Source of the DNA: Herbaspirillum sp.
GTDB taxonomy: Bacteria > Pseudomonadota > Gammaproteobacteria > Burkholderiales > Burkholderiaceae_D
Assembly: GCA_028292625.1 (NCBI GenBank)
Contig: JAQGLY010000076.1
Location: forward strand, 1-39,339
Reading direction: 5' to 3'
DNA: 39,339 bases
The translations under genes and the position numbers were made by a program. Within the stretch, counting starts at the first letter, position 1; the number at the start of each line of letters is the position of its first letter. Shown in pieces: positions 6,813-14,978 of the stretch. The notes below the pieces were generated by a model. It saw only the letters and a list, made by a program, of their open reading frames with translations, was not told where the DNA came from and searched no databases.

Positions 6813-7825
6813 TGCGACCTTTCACCTATCAACGCGCCGGCGATGCCAGCCAGGCCGTCCGCGCGGGTCAACAGACAGCACAGGGCCAGGTGGACGCCGC
6901 AACCCAATATCTCGCGGGCGGGACCACGGTGATCGACCTGATGAAGCTGGACGTGCTGCGGCCGCACAATCTTGTCGATATCAATCCCTTGCGCGAGCGC
7001 TTCGGCAAGATCGAGCTCTCCCCGACGGGTCTTCATCTGGGCGCCTTCGCCACGATGGCGGCCGCCGCGGAACACGCCGGCATCCAGCGCGACTATCCGG
7101 TCATCGCCCAGTCGCTGCAGCTCGCCGCCAGCCCGCAGCTGAGAAACATGGCGACCCTCGGCGGCAATGTGCTGCAGCGCACCCGCTGTCCGTACTTCCG
7201 CGACACCAGCTGGAGCCAGTGCAACAAGCGCGAGCCCGGCTCAGGTTGTGCCGCAATCGGCGGACCGAATCGTAATTTCGCCGTGCTGGGCGTCGACGAT
7301 AGCTGCATCTCCCAGTCGCCGGGGGATTTCTCCATCGCGCTGATCACACTGGACGCGCAGGTCGAGATCCTCGGCCGCAACGGCGCGCGCGTGATTCCGT
7401 TCGCCAGTCTGCACCGGCCGCCGGCCGGCACACCGCACATCGAAACGACGCTGCATCCCGGCGATGTGATCACCGGCTTCCGCATCCCGGCGCGGGCCGG
7501 CACGCGCCGCTCGCTCTATCTGAAAATCAGAGACCGCTCGTCCTACGAGTTCGCGATTGCGTCGACTGCCGTTGCGCTGGAGATGGACGGCGCTGCGGTC
7601 CGCCAGGTCCGCATCGGCCTCGGCGGCATGGCCTACCGGCCGTGGCGCGCCACACAGGCCGAGGCCTTCCTGGCCAGCAAGCCGCTGACCGAGGAAACCG
7701 CGACGGCTGCGGCGCAGTTGGCGTTCGCGGGCGCCGTCACCCACGGCGAAAATGACTACAAACCCGAGCTCGGCCGCCAGACCCTCGTTCGCGCTCTGCT
7801 GCAAGCCGCCGCGATGGAGACCTGA
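6812..7825 (+). CDS. paoB: Aldehyde oxidoreductase, FAD-binding subunit (PaoB/YagS-like)
   Basis: A 337-residue FAD-binding subunit. The start at 6812 overlaps the paoA stop as TGATG, with GGAG just upstream, indicating translational coupling. LAGGTTVIDLMKLD (~35-48) and the ATLGGNV motif (~114-120) are typical of the FAD domain of molybdenum hydroxylases. A Cys-rich insert, with Cys126, 137, 146 and 165 around CPYFR and CNKREPGSGC, matches the extra [4Fe-4S] site of E. coli PaoB that ordinary xanthine dehydrogenases lack. This is the main reason for the PaoB call rather than a generic CO-dehydrogenase-type medium subunit. It has no signal of its own and would be exported with the Tat-targeted partner. 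Confidence 0.9.
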   Translation: MRPFTYQRAGDASQAVRAGQQTAQGQVDAATQYLAGGTTVIDLMKLDVLRPHNLVDINPLRERFGKIELSPTGLHLGAFATMAAAAEHAGIQRDYPVIAQSLQLAASPQLRNMATLGGNVLQRTRCPYFRDTSWSQCNKREPGSGCAAIGGPNRNFAVLGVDDSCISQSPGDFSIALITLDAQVEILGRNGARVIPFASLHRPPAGTPHIETTLHPGDVITGFRIPARAGTRRSLYLKIRDRSSYEFAIASTAVALEMDGAAVRQVRIGLGGMAYRPWRATQAEAFLASKPLTEETATAAAQLAFAGAVTHGENDYKPELGRQTLVRALLQAAAMET

Positions 7826-7827
7826 TC

Positions 7828-10089
7828 ATGGCCAACGACACCAGTGTCCATTTCGGACAAGCGCAACCGCGCATCGATGCCCGCGCCAAAGTGACGGGCG
7901 CGGCCCGTTACGCCTCCGACGAAGAGGTCGCCAATCCGGCCTTCGCCTACCTCGTCACCAGCGCGATCGCGCGTGGCCGGATTGAGCGTATGGACCTGAA
8001 TGCGGCCAGGGCCGTCCCCGGCGTGCTGGACATCCTGACCCACGAAAACGTCGGCAATCAGGCCACGCCCCCGCAGCAAATGGACCCGACCGAGAAGCCG
8101 ACGGAGACGCTGGAAAGCGACCGGATCTGGCACGACGGCCAGATCGTCGCCATCGTGGTGGCCGACAGCTTTGAAGCCGCCCGCGAGGCGTCCCACAAGT
8201 TCAACATCGTCTATGCGCAAGAGCGCCCCAGCGCCAGCTTCGACAGCCCCGGCGCGTCGAGCGAGGTGCGCAAGGAAACGGAGCGCTCGAAAGATCCCAA
8301 GGCCGGGGACTTCGCCGGCGCCTATGCTTCCGCGCCCGTGAAGGTGGACGCGCGCTATTCGACGCCGACGCAGCATCACAATGCGATGGAGCTGTTCACC
8401 ACCACCTGCATCTGGGACGGGCCGAATCTGACCGTCTATGAGCCGACGCAGACCATGCATGGCAACAAAAACAATCTGGCCGCGCAACTGAAAATCGATC
8501 CGGCCATGGTCCGGTGTGTCTGCCGCTATGTCGGCGGCGCCTTCGGCAGCAAATCGCTCGCCGCCCACACTGTGTGGATCGCGATCGCCGCGCGGCGTCT
8601 GGGACGGCCGGTGAAGCTGGTGCCCACGCGCGACCAGGGCTTCACCATCCGAACCTATCGCGCGGAGACGCGGCATCACCTGCAACTGGGCGCCGATCGC
8701 GGCGGCAAGCTGATCGCCTTGAGGCACGAGGGGTGGGAGATGATGTCCCGGCCGTCGCACTTCAATGTGTCCGGCGGGATGTCGACGGCACGGATGTACG
8801 CCTGTCCGAACATCGAAACCAAGGTCAACCTGGTGCATGGCGACCGCAACTCGCCCGGCTTCATGCGCGCTCCGCCGGAGACGCCGTATATGTTCGCGTT
8901 GGAATCCGCAATGGATGAACTGGCCGTCGCCCTGAATATGGACCCGATCGCGCTGCGCCGGATCAACGACACCCAGACCGATCCGACCAACGGCAAGGCC
9001 TTCTCCAGCCGTTCGCTGATGCAATGCTACGACCAGGCGGCCGAACGGTTCGGCTGGAGCCGCCGCGATGCGCGCCCCGGTTCGATGCGCGACGGCGACT
9101 GGTTGATCGGCTGGGGCTGCGCCACCGCCTGTTATCCGTCGAACATCGGCCCGGCCGCGGCGCGCATTGCGCTGACCGCACAGGGCAAGGCGAGCGTTGC
9201 CCTGGCCGGCCATGAAATCGGCACCGGGGCCTACACCCTGGTGGCGATCACGGCCGCTCGCACTCTCGGCCTGAAGGTCGAGGACATTACCGTGACGATG
9301 GGCGATAGCGACCTGCCGCCGGTGCCGATTTCCGGGGGGTCGAATAATGCGGCAAGCACCGCGCACGCGACCGATATGGCTTGCCAGCAAGCGCGCTCGC
9401 GGATCGCAGCCGCGGCGGTGGCCGCCAACGACAGTCCGTTCCGCGGCGGCGACCCCGCCAGCCTGCGATTGGAAGGCGGCGCGCTGGTCGGTCCGAACGG
9501 GTCCGAACCCTTGGCCAAGGCGCTGAGCCGGGTCACCGGCGGGGTGCTGGAGATTTATGCGGAGTTCGTGCCTCAGGGGGCCCCTCCCGGCGCGTTGCAG
9601 ACGCTCTACGAGGGCGTCCCGGCTTTCGTGGGCGGACACAGCCGCCAGGACGTCACCGCTTTCGCCTTCGGCGCGCAGTTCGTCGAGATACGCATCCATC
9701 GCCGCACGAAGGAACTGCGGATCGCCCGCGCGGTAAGCGCCTTTGCGTCGGGCACGATCGTCAACGCCACGGCGGCCCGCAGCCAGTACATGGGGGGCGT
9801 CATCTGGGGCCTGAGCTCGGCCCTGCACGAGAAGACCGAAGTGGACCTGCGCACCGCGCGCTACGTCAACCACAACCTCGCCGACTATCTGATACCGGTG
9901 AACGCCGATACGCCGTCGGTTGAGATCATCATGGTGCCGGAACACGATACACGGGTGAATCCGCTCGGCATCAAGGGCATCGGGGAGATCGGCATCGTCG
10001 GCATGAACGCCGCCGTCGCCAACGCCGTCTATCACGCGACCGGCAAGCGCCTGCGCGATATGCCTGTGCGGCTGGAGGATCTCCTTTAG
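7828..10089 (+). CDS. paoC: Aldehyde oxidoreductase, molybdenum-binding subunit (PaoC/YagR-like)
   Basis: A 753-residue large subunit, close to the E. coli PaoC length (about 730). It starts two bases after the paoB stop. Family segments include RIDARAKVTGAARYASDEEV near the N-terminus, GGAFGSK in the cofactor region, SPGFMRAPPETPYMFALE, and the C-terminal KGIGEIGIVG with the expected catalytic base Glu720. By family knowledge it binds molybdopterin cytosine dinucleotide and carries out aldehyde hydroxylation to the acid. No XdhC/PaoD-type cofactor-insertion chaperone gene follows; the next gene is a LysR regulator, so maturation must rely on a chaperone encoded elsewhere. Confidence 0.92.
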   Translation: MANDTSVHFGQAQPRIDARAKVTGAARYASDEEVANPAFAYLVTSAIARGRIERMDLNAARAVPGVLDILTHENVGNQATPPQQMDPTEKPTETLESDRIWHDGQIVAIVVADSFEAAREASHKFNIVYAQERPSASFDSPGASSEVRKETERSKDPKAGDFAGAYASAPVKVDARYSTPTQHHNAMELFTTTCIWDGPNLTVYEPTQTMHGNKNNLAAQLKIDPAMVRCVCRYVGGAFGSKSLAAHTVWIAIAARRLGRPVKLVPTRDQGFTIRTYRAETRHHLQLGADRGGKLIALRHEGWEMMSRPSHFNVSGGMSTARMYACPNIETKVNLVHGDRNSPGFMRAPPETPYMFALESAMDELAVALNMDPIALRRINDTQTDPTNGKAFSSRSLMQCYDQAAERFGWSRRDARPGSMRDGDWLIGWGCATACYPSNIGPAAARIALTAQGKASVALAGHEIGTGAYTLVAITAARTLGLKVEDITVTMGDSDLPPVPISGGSNNAASTAHATDMACQQARSRIAAAAVAANDSPFRGGDPASLRLEGGALVGPNGSEPLAKALSRVTGGVLEIYAEFVPQGAPPGALQTLYEGVPAFVGGHSRQDVTAFAFGAQFVEIRIHRRTKELRIARAVSAFASGTIVNATAARSQYMGGVIWGLSSALHEKTEVDLRTARYVNHNLADYLIPVNADTPSVEIIMVPEHDTRVNPLGIKGIGEIGIVGMNAAVANAVYHATGKRLRDMPVRLEDLL

Positions 10090-10254
10090 GAACACGTGAC
10101 GGACCGTTCACCCGGCCGTCAGCCTGCACGCCATTCCCGCATTGTTGTCTGGACGGCATTGCTCATACCATGGTGCGTTTCATGCCGTCTTGCCGGCAAA
10201 TGAATCGCGCCATGTTATTGTCACGACTTTCCAATACTTGGGTTTTTGACCGTT

Positions 10255-11199
10255 ATGGATTATTACTCGGCAGTACGCGCTTTCATGCATGCGGCGGAAT
10301 TGCAAAGTTTCAGCAAGGCAGCGGAGGAAATGGCCGTCAAGACGTCTACCGTCTCCCGATACGTCAGCGACTTGGAGAAAGATCTTGGCATTGCGCTGTT
10401 TAACCGCTCGACGCGGGGCCTGGCGCTCACCGAGGGCGGCAGGGTATTTCGCGAAGGGGCGACAGTCGCATTGCAAGCGCTGGAGCAAGCCCGCCATGCC
10501 GCAACGTCGTTGAACGAAACGCCCAAGGGGGTATTGCGCGTCACCATGCCGTCTTCCTTCGGACGCCGTCATATCGTGCCGCATTTGCCGGAATTCATGC
10601 GTCTTTATCCGGACATCGACATCGACGCCGTCATGAATGACGAGACGCTCAATGTCATCGAATCGGGGATCGATGTGGCCATTCGCATAGGCGCCCTGCC
10701 CGATTCGCTGCTGACGGGAAGGCGTTTGGCGCCGCAGCGCAGGATTGCCTGCGCCAGCCCGGATTATGTCGCCCGCAAAGGAATGCCGGCCAAGCCTGCC
10801 GAGTTGGCCGAACATGAATCGCTGCGCTTTTCGCTGGTGCCTGACGATAAGTGGTTTTTTACCCGAACGAATGCGAACGGAACCGTTGCCGAACAAGCGA
10901 TAGTCGACTTGCAAGGCCGCTTCCGCGGCGACGATTCCGAAACCATGCTGGCGCTGGCCCTTGCCGGTTGCGGCATCGCGCTATTGCCGACCTGGATCAT
11001 CGGCCCGGCATTGCGCGAAGGCCGGCTGATCCGCGCGCTGCCGGACTGGGAAGCGCATCCCCGCCGGCAACAGCCGTCCATTTGGGTGCTCTATCCGCCC
11101 AAGAAGACGGTGTCGTCCAAAGTACGCGCGTTCGTCGACTTCTATAGCACGATCATCGCCGAATCGCCTTACTGGGATGCCGAACTGCCGAAGCTGTAA
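10255..11199 (+). CDS. LysR-family transcriptional regulator
   Basis: A 314-residue regulator. The N-terminal winged helix-turn-helix (~4-62) contains FSKAAEEMAVKTSTVSRYVS and LFNRSTRGLALTEGG, the standard LysR DNA-binding pattern. The C-terminal ~90-300 is the periplasmic-binding-like effector domain. ATG 10255 gives the usual MDYYSAVRAF start; an in-frame TTG at 10246 is possible but neither has a clear ribosome site. It follows the paoABC-like operon on the same strand after 165 bases, so it may control that operon or the neighbouring cupin gene, but it is not divergent from either and no operator was identified. The effector is unknown. Confidence 0.9.
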   Translation: MDYYSAVRAFMHAAELQSFSKAAEEMAVKTSTVSRYVSDLEKDLGIALFNRSTRGLALTEGGRVFREGATVALQALEQARHAATSLNETPKGVLRVTMPSSFGRRHIVPHLPEFMRLYPDIDIDAVMNDETLNVIESGIDVAIRIGALPDSLLTGRRLAPQRRIACASPDYVARKGMPAKPAELAEHESLRFSLVPDDKWFFTRTNANGTVAEQAIVDLQGRFRGDDSETMLALALAGCGIALLPTWIIGPALREGRLIRALPDWEAHPRRQQPSIWVLYPPKKTVSSKVRAFVDFYSTIIAESPYWDAELPKL

Positions 11200-11203
11200 C
11201 AGC

Positions 11204-11216
11204 CGCTGGCGCAGCG
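11204..11216. terminator. Small hairpin between convergent LysR and cupin genes
   Basis: CGCTG-GCG-CAGCG forms a 5-bp stem with a 3-base loop in the 18-base gap between the two convergent genes. There is no T-run, so a terminator role is only suggested by position. Confidence 0.3.
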
Positions 11217-11217
11217 C

Positions 11218-12162
11218 TCAAGCCGAAAACCGGATATCGAGCGCGCGCAGATAGGTTTGCAAGCCGGCATCCTGGATCGGAATCAGGTAGGCGTCGCTGC
11301 CTGATTCATTAAAATGCGCATGCCAATATCCCGGAGGCGTAACAAAGGCCATCCCCGGCTCCCAGTCGACGCGGATCGGGTTGACAATACCGCCGTGCTC
11401 GTCAAGCTCGGTCCCCACAAACGAGTAACAGCCAGGCCGGCAATCCACGATGAAATCCAGCGCAATCGACTGATGCCTGTGCGCCTTTTGCTGCGAACCG
11501 GCCGCCACAATCCCGTACATGGCCCACATGGTATGCGTCACCGTGCGCGTCTGCGGAAAATGGACATTGCCCAGCAGTACGCTGACGCGATTGCGACGCC
11601 CCGCATTCTCGTCCGCGGCGATCTTGCGCAACTCGGCCTGGGCGCGAGCGGCGGGATATAAAGTCGGCGAAAAGCGCGGTTTCACGCCCGTTACGCCGAG
11701 ATAATCCATCAGCGGAGCGTCGTTCACGTAATAAAGCGTGGCCATGGCATTGGCCGCCAGGGCTGCCGCCGTGCCGCCGGGAAGCGTAAAGAAATCGCCC
11801 TGGCCGAACGGAAAGTCCACCTCTCCCTGACTGACCCGGCCGGAACCGGTAATGACATAGAAAACCTGCGACGTTGCGTTCGGTTCCAGTCGGATCTCGT
11901 CGCCGGTGTCAATGCGCACAAAGTGAGCGCATAGTCCGGGGCCGGTGGCCGGTCCCTGACAGGCAAGTTCGGCCGATAGATCCAGCGCAACGACACGGGT
12001 CGCGCCGTCCGCGTACAGCGAAGGTGAAAAAGTGCGAAACGGCACGCGGGGAATCAGTTTTGCGCCGATGGGGTTGGCCGATGACGTGTACTCGTAATAG
12101 AGGGCGTCATCGGTTTCGGAATGGGTTTGCGCACGTTTTGCGGCGGTAGTTCTGTGCAACAT
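11218..12162 (-). CDS. Two-cupin protein, gentisate 1,2-dioxygenase-like
   Basis: A 314-residue bicupin. The N-terminal barrel contains TSQVFYVITGSGRVSQGEVD and FGQGDFFTLPGG. The C-terminal barrel has HRHQSIALDFIVDCRPGCYS and ends its second motif with PPGYWHAHFNE. His residues in HRH and WHAH are plausible metal ligands. The layout resembles ring-cleaving gentisate/hydroxynaphthoate dioxygenases and related bicupins, but the substrate is not assured. The start at ATG 12162 follows TAGGAG; a longer in-frame start at 12234 lacks a ribosome site. It is convergent with the LysR gene, and no other aromatic-degradation genes are adjacent, so a pathway cannot be named. Confidence 0.75.
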   Translation of the reverse strand: MLHRTTAAKRAQTHSETDDALYYEYTSSANPIGAKLIPRVPFRTFSPSLYADGATRVVALDLSAELACQGPATGPGLCAHFVRIDTGDEIRLEPNATSQVFYVITGSGRVSQGEVDFPFGQGDFFTLPGGTAAALAANAMATLYYVNDAPLMDYLGVTGVKPRFSPTLYPAARAQAELRKIAADENAGRRNRVSVLLGNVHFPQTRTVTHTMWAMYGIVAAGSQQKAHRHQSIALDFIVDCRPGCYSFVGTELDEHGGIVNPIRVDWEPGMAFVTPPGYWHAHFNESGSDAYLIPIQDAGLQTYLRALDIRFSA

Positions 12163-12379
12163 GATGGCTCCTATGGCTGGACCAGCGCCGTGCAACGTCA
12201 ACAACGTATGCGTCCTTACGATCGGCGCTTGCATTCACTATAGGTATCCGCACGGACATTCAGAAGGACGCTTTCCGGAAATCACTTTTGCGCGATGGGG
12301 GTAGCCGGGATTTTCCGGGTGGCGCAAAACGGCAGCGGTGCGTACACTACGCGCGCTAATATTTATTTGTTCGGGACCC

Positions 12380-13186
12380 ATGACCATCACTATCAACGAA
12401 GAGCTCCGGGCCTATATCGACCCGCTGACCGAAGACGAATTTGCGGCGCTGGAACGCAGCCTGCTATCCGAAGGCTGCCGCGATGCGCTGGTGCTGTGGG
12501 GCGATCTGCTGGTGGACGGCCACAACCGCTACAGCATCTGCCAAAAGCACGGCATCCCTTTCAATACCACGCAGAACCACGCGTTCCAATCGATGGACGA
12601 TGTGCATCTGTGGATGATCGACAATCATCTTGGACGGCGCAGCGTATCGGATTTTCAGCGGGGCGTGCTGGCATTGCGCAAGAAAGAGATCGTCTCGGCG
12701 CGCCTGGCGCAGGCGCAAGCCGAGCGCTCGTCCGCGGAGGCGGCCGGGGCCGACGCCGCCCAGTCCGCGTCCGAACCGCCATGGACGCGCGAGGCCGTAG
12801 CGCGTTCCGCCCGGTTGAGCGGCGCGACGCTGGGTCAAATCGAGAAAATCCGGAAAACGGCGGCGCCCGAGTTGGTCGACGCCGTGAAATCGGGCGTGAT
12901 TTCCATCAATGCCGCCGCCGCGGTCGCTTCCTTGCCAAGCGAGAAGCAGGTTGCGGCCGTTGCCGGAGGCAAAAAGGAGCTGCGCCAGGCCGCAAGGCAG
13001 GTGCGCGAAGCCCGGCTGCCGCCCAAGCCCGAGCTGGAAGCCCCGCCGAGCGACGCCACGCCCGAGCAGATCGAAATTCACCGTTTGATGCGATTGGTCG
13101 CCGAACTGAGCGAAGAGCGCGATCAATTGAAGAAGAAGGTGCAGCACTTGACCATTGCGCTGACGGAGGCGCGCGGCGGGAAATAG
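12380..13186 (+). CDS. Orphan ParB-like protein with C-terminal coiled coil
   Basis: A 268-residue protein. The N-terminal ~1-100 resembles the ParB/Sulfiredoxin fold: an EFAALERSLLSEGCRDALVLW segment is followed by DGHNRY (46-51), the ParB-type nucleotide-binding box, and then by HLGRRSVSDFQRG. A central Ala-rich stretch (~110-215) includes a possible helix-turn-helix (TREAVARSARLSGATLGQIE). The end (~228-262) is a heptad-like coiled coil (IHRLMRLVAELSEERDQLKK). There is no ParA partner and no centromere-like repeat cluster nearby, so it is not an obvious partition system. The start at 12380 lacks a strong ribosome site; an upstream in-frame start at 12338 is possible. Function unknown; DNA binding inferred. 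Confidence 0.78.
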   Translation: MTITINEELRAYIDPLTEDEFAALERSLLSEGCRDALVLWGDLLVDGHNRYSICQKHGIPFNTTQNHAFQSMDDVHLWMIDNHLGRRSVSDFQRGVLALRKKEIVSARLAQAQAERSSAEAAGADAAQSASEPPWTREAVARSARLSGATLGQIEKIRKTAAPELVDAVKSGVISINAAAAVASLPSEKQVAAVAGGKKELRQAARQVREARLPPKPELEAPPSDATPEQIEIHRLMRLVAELSEERDQLKKKVQHLTIALTEARGGK

Positions 13187-13230
13187 TGTGGCTGTGCGGG
13201 CGCAAGGCCCGGTTTCCGGCGCCTATCTCG

Positions 13231-13932
13231 CTATTTCGGATAACTGAGTTTCGGATACCAGTCGGTCCCCCGCCCTTCCGGTGTGCTGTCGAGAATAGTC
13301 CAGAGCGGCATCAAGTCGGGCGCGCCGCGCGGATCCTGGCCGGGGTCGGCTGTTTCGGCGCCCATCTCGCTGCTCCAGAAATGGCGAACGGCGCCATCGC
13401 GCCGCGTGAATACATTGAAAGCAGGCACATCCTCGTCGTCCGCATTCACATAATCGCGCGTGTATTCGCCGCTGACATCCGAGTAAAGCTTCAGGTGGCG
13501 CCAGCCGCGCTCCTTCTTGAGCGCCATGAGGCGTTCGATGGGCGAGCGCGCCACGACCGCCAGCGCGATGCGCTGATCGACGTCAGCCGCTTCACCGTCC
13601 CAGGCAGAGAGCAGCGAGCTGCACATCGGGCAAGGCCGCTCACGCTGCTCCGGGTACATGTAGCTGTAGATCGCGAGCGTCTGCTTGTCGCCGAACAGAT
13701 CGGAAAAAACGACCTGACCGTTCTCGCTCTCGAAGCGATATAGCCTGGACACCTGGCCGCCCGACGGCAGAGCGCGACGCTGCTCGGCCACCCGTTCGAT
13801 GTGGCGCCTGAGTTCGATTTCCTCGGCGAGGAGCAAATCCCGCGCCCGTCGATATTCGTTGCTTTCGTTCGGGAAGCGAACCCCGTTCTTCTTTGCCAAT
13901 TCGCTCGCCGGCTTGAGTTGCTGCTGGGCCAT
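13231..13932 (-). CDS. DUF899 thioredoxin-like family protein
   Basis: A 233-residue cytoplasmic protein of the DUF899 family. Family marks include ALPSGGQVSRLYRFES, VVFSDLFGDKQTLAIYSYMY and the cysteine pair in PCPMCSS (Cys-Pro-Met-Cys, a thioredoxin-like active-site arrangement), plus DVPAFNVFTRRDGAVRHFWS. A redox role is implied by fold but no reaction is established. ATG 13932 is chosen because GAGGAGA lies about 6 bases before it. It is convergent with the ParB-like gene. The upstream region holds a perfect 6-bp hairpin inside a possible promoter. Confidence 0.88.
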   Translation of the reverse strand: MAQQQLKPASELAKKNGVRFPNESNEYRRARDLLLAEEIELRRHIERVAEQRRALPSGGQVSRLYRFESENGQVVFSDLFGDKQTLAIYSYMYPEQRERPCPMCSSLLSAWDGEAADVDQRIALAVVARSPIERLMALKKERGWRHLKLYSDVSGEYTRDYVNADDEDVPAFNVFTRRDGAVRHFWSSEMGAETADPGQDPRGAPDLMPLWTILDSTPEGRGTDWYPKLSYPK

Positions 13933-14013
13933 GGGAATCTCCTCTCGTCCTTCATTCAATCAGCCGATCCGTTGATCGCTGTCTTCATGCTTGACTACGA
14001 ATTAAGATTCTCA

Positions 14014-14031
14014 CGCCCGCGGAACCGGGCG
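14014..14031 (-). promoter_or_regulatory. Hairpin/operator candidate upstream of the DUF899 gene
   Basis: CGCCCG-6-CGGGCG forms a perfect 6-bp dyad. On the minus strand it lies in the spacer between TTGACC and GAGAAT, about 80 bases before the DUF899 start. A repressor site overlapping a promoter is possible; the promoter match is weak. Confidence 0.3.
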
Positions 14032-14120
14032 GTCAAGGCGTTTCCTCGATTGTGTTGGGCAATGCATACTCGACCTTGCGTCGGACGCATGTGACCATTT
14101 TTTATTCCAAGACAGCACTT

Positions 14121-14525
14121 TTATTTGGTTTTCAAGGCGGGACAACTCAAGTCCCCTTCTTCACACTTTTCCAAGGCCTGTATTTCTCTTAGTCTTATCC
14201 CGGTTTTGGTGACAAGACAATGATCGCGAATCATCGGATAGGCGCTTCCGCCTTCGACTCCTGAACTCTCAAAATCGCAAGACAGGTCTCTAAACCGTAT
14301 CCATGCCAATTGAGCTTCTTTCAATTGCTTTTTTTGAGATTCGCTTAACCGCGCCCGGTAACGGTTATAGGCTTTATTGAGCTGCGTATCGATTTTATGA
14401 AAATCTTCGCTGGCGCATTGCGTCACGTCCGAAGTCTGGGAACCATTGCAGTTAGCGGCATGCACAGGGCCAGTCGCAAATAACAACACTACGCCAAAAT
14501 GCTTTAAACAGTTGATCGGTTTCAT
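14121..14525 (-). CDS. Secreted LprI/DUF1311 family protein
   Basis: A 134-residue protein with a signal peptide (MKPINCLKHFGVVLLFATGPVHA, cleavage likely after VHA). The mature domain fits the lysozyme-inhibitor LprI N-terminal/DUF1311 family: Cys residues, DFHKIDTQLNKAYNRYRARL, and the hallmark LKEAQLAWIRFRDLSCDFE, then RLREIQALEKC. Some family members inhibit lysozyme; this is not assured here. It should be periplasmic. The gene is markedly AT-rich for the window (23 of 60 bases are G or C at 14281-14340), suggesting recent acquisition. AGGGA before the ATG supports the start. Confidence 0.82.
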   Translation of the reverse strand: MKPINCLKHFGVVLLFATGPVHAANCNGSQTSDVTQCASEDFHKIDTQLNKAYNRYRARLSESQKKQLKEAQLAWIRFRDLSCDFESSGVEGGSAYPMIRDHCLVTKTGIRLREIQALEKCEEGDLSCPALKTK

Positions 14526-14601
14526 TGGAAGATCCCTATGAATCGATGGTCAGGACGGCAACGCTAACAGAAGTCCGACGGCGGCGGAAATTGCCTGGAC
14601 A

Positions 14602-14868
14602 TCACACCTTGAGACCTTTGATCAAAACGTCCGCGGTCACCTCGTTGAGGTCGGCGCCCCGTTCTTTCGCCAGCGCTTGCAGTTGCTGCACCAAGGCGCT
14701 GTTGAGTTTCACCGCAAACGGCACCAACCCCAGCGCCTGGTCGCGCTTGCGCTGTTCACGCCGGTCTATAGCTATCGCGTCGCCGCCGCCAAAACTTGTC
14801 GCGCCGGGCGCGGCCATCTTACCCATCAGTTTCTTGGCGTCGCTCTTTGCCATTCCGGTTTTTTTCAT
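14602..14868 (-). CDS. Conserved small basic protein, 88 residues
   Basis: The product begins MKKTGMAKSDAKKLMGKM, has a Gly/Ala-rich linker, and ends in a predicted helical part (VPFAVKLNSALVQQLQALAK, then ERGADLNEVTADVLIKGLKV). The terminal ~40 residues resemble a ribbon-helix-helix-type DNA-binding unit (a short strand followed by two helices), but that is a structural guess. GAGG 8 bases before ATG 14868 supports the start. It is preceded by the cytochrome c genes on the same strand, 110 bases away, so co-transcription is possible. I do not know a named family. Confidence 0.65.
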   Translation of the reverse strand: MKKTGMAKSDAKKLMGKMAAPGATSFGGGDAIAIDRREQRKRDQALGLVPFAVKLNSALVQQLQALAKERGADLNEVTADVLIKGLKV

Positions 14869-14978
14869 TGTTATGGCCTCGTTGATTGAAACCGCTCATT
14901 TTACGCAGTATGCGCATGTTGCGGCCGCACTATCGACCCATGCCAGACATACGGCCAAATCGCCTACACAGGTCCAAA

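Noticed and set aside
7756..10095. A very long open frame (about 779 codons) antisense to paoC
   Set aside because: GC-rich genes often leave the opposite strand open. The translated product is Arg/His/Gly-rich without domain signals, while the plus strand encodes a clear PaoC.
12380..13186. A plasmid partition locus
   Set aside because: No parA, no iteron-like repeats and no replication gene are present; the surroundings look chromosomal.
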